Below are positions 14,244 through 14,581 of a DNA stretch of 14,581 bases, in pieces; the first letter of the stretch is position 1; every line of letters starts with the position of its first letter. Under the pieces are notes generated by a model. The model had not been told where the DNA came from and searched no databases. It was given only the letters and a program-made list of their open reading frames with translations. The position numbers and the translations under genes are program-made. The stretch is from Saccharicrinis sp. UBA6048. Its GTDB lineage: Bacteria > Bacteroidota > Bacteroidia > Bacteroidales > Marinilabiliaceae. The stretch covers positions 1 to 14,581 of the forward strand of contig DIYS01000190.1 of the NCBI GenBank assembly GCA_002429115.1, given 5' to 3'.

Positions 14244-14581
14244 ATCCATTTCTCAAAAATCTCACCTAAACAAGCCTACCCAAACCAAAATTCCCCAATT
14301 AATTTTTCCCCTCCTATTGAATTTTAAAATATACTACCATAAATTGCATCTGGTTGTTACGTTAGCTGTCGGGAAACAGTTTATGTAAATAGCCAGTATA
14401 ACTACTAATAGGGATTCAGTATTGTACGCATGCTTAGATGATAAGTGTTGGTGTACGAACGTTCTTTGACATACTGTGATCCCTCCAATTCTTTTTTTTA
14501 CATAAAGCCAATAGATGTTGGTAGCAATACATGAAATTCAGAATCACTTCCTTTTAACCTTTGTAACACCTCAGGTTGTCA
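14244..14581. other. Non-coding right end
   Basis: I see no convincing gene. GTTCTTTGACA at 14461-14471 resembles the boxA antitermination site found in rRNA operon leaders. It lies about 110 bases from the window edge, so an rRNA operon could follow outside; this is a weak inference. On the minus strand, bases 14580-14554 could be the last codons of a gene entering from the right (ending CYKG then TAA), but too little is visible to call it. Confidence 0.4.

Noticed and set aside
14350..14400. Hairpin around CTGT/ACAG
   Set aside because: The stem is only about 4 bp and is expected by chance.
14461..14471. rRNA operon leader at the right edge
   Set aside because: Only a short boxA-like match is visible and no 16S sequence is in the window; kept as a weak remark only.
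1..14581. CRISPR array, tRNA genes, transposase or integrase genes
   Set aside because: I looked for regular short direct repeats, clover-leaf patterns and typical transposase motifs and saw none.

Overview
The window looks like a Bacteroidota chromosome, probably a marine or anaerobic Bacteroidales/Marinilabiliales-type bacterium. The phylum call rests on a SusC/SusD pair with an ECF sigma factor and FecR-like anti-sigma factor, many short lipoprotein signals, A+T-rich intergenic DNA, little visible Shine-Dalgarno sequence, and a near-perfect Bacteroidota promoter (TTTG-N19-TAnnTTTG) before the sigma gene. The order-level placement is inference. All confident genes lie on the + strand.

Layout. 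1-652 is mostly non-coding, with a possible gene start running off the left edge on the - strand, a nested inverted repeat (231-294) and the sigma promoter. 653-1201 is an ECF sigma factor. 1202-1951 is an unusually long gap between the sigma and anti-sigma genes. It holds a G-rich structured element (about 1376-1556), small palindromes and a possible interspersed repeat (about 1789-1935). 1952-9322 is a nutrient-uptake operon: FecR-like anti-sigma factor, STN-containing SusC-like TonB-dependent transporter, SusD-like lipoprotein, fasciclin-like lipoprotein and a small beta-rich lipoprotein, closed by a strong terminator. It carries no hydrolase gene. The STN domain of SusC should signal ligand binding through the anti-sigma factor to the sigma factor.

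9350-9703 holds a 71-residue Cys/His-rich small protein between two copies of the same terminator-like sequence. 9926-12483 is a compact cluster of three tandem paralogous 201-residue lipoproteins with a ClpP/crotonase-like (COG3904-like) Ser-His signature. It ends in a TlpA/ResA-like thioredoxin that overlaps the third paralog by 4 bp. 12626-14140 encodes a lipoprotein made of two tandem LamG/concanavalin-like domains. It is preceded by three perfect palindromes and followed by tandem terminators. 14244-14581 has no convincing gene.

The sigma-to-lipoprotein block is a standard regulated outer-membrane uptake system. The more unusual part is the ClpP-like lipoprotein triplet with its thioredoxin: the copies are mosaic, differ in their predicted surface-export signal, and share a Cys pair in two of the three. 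All functional calls come from reading the sequence; no database search was run.
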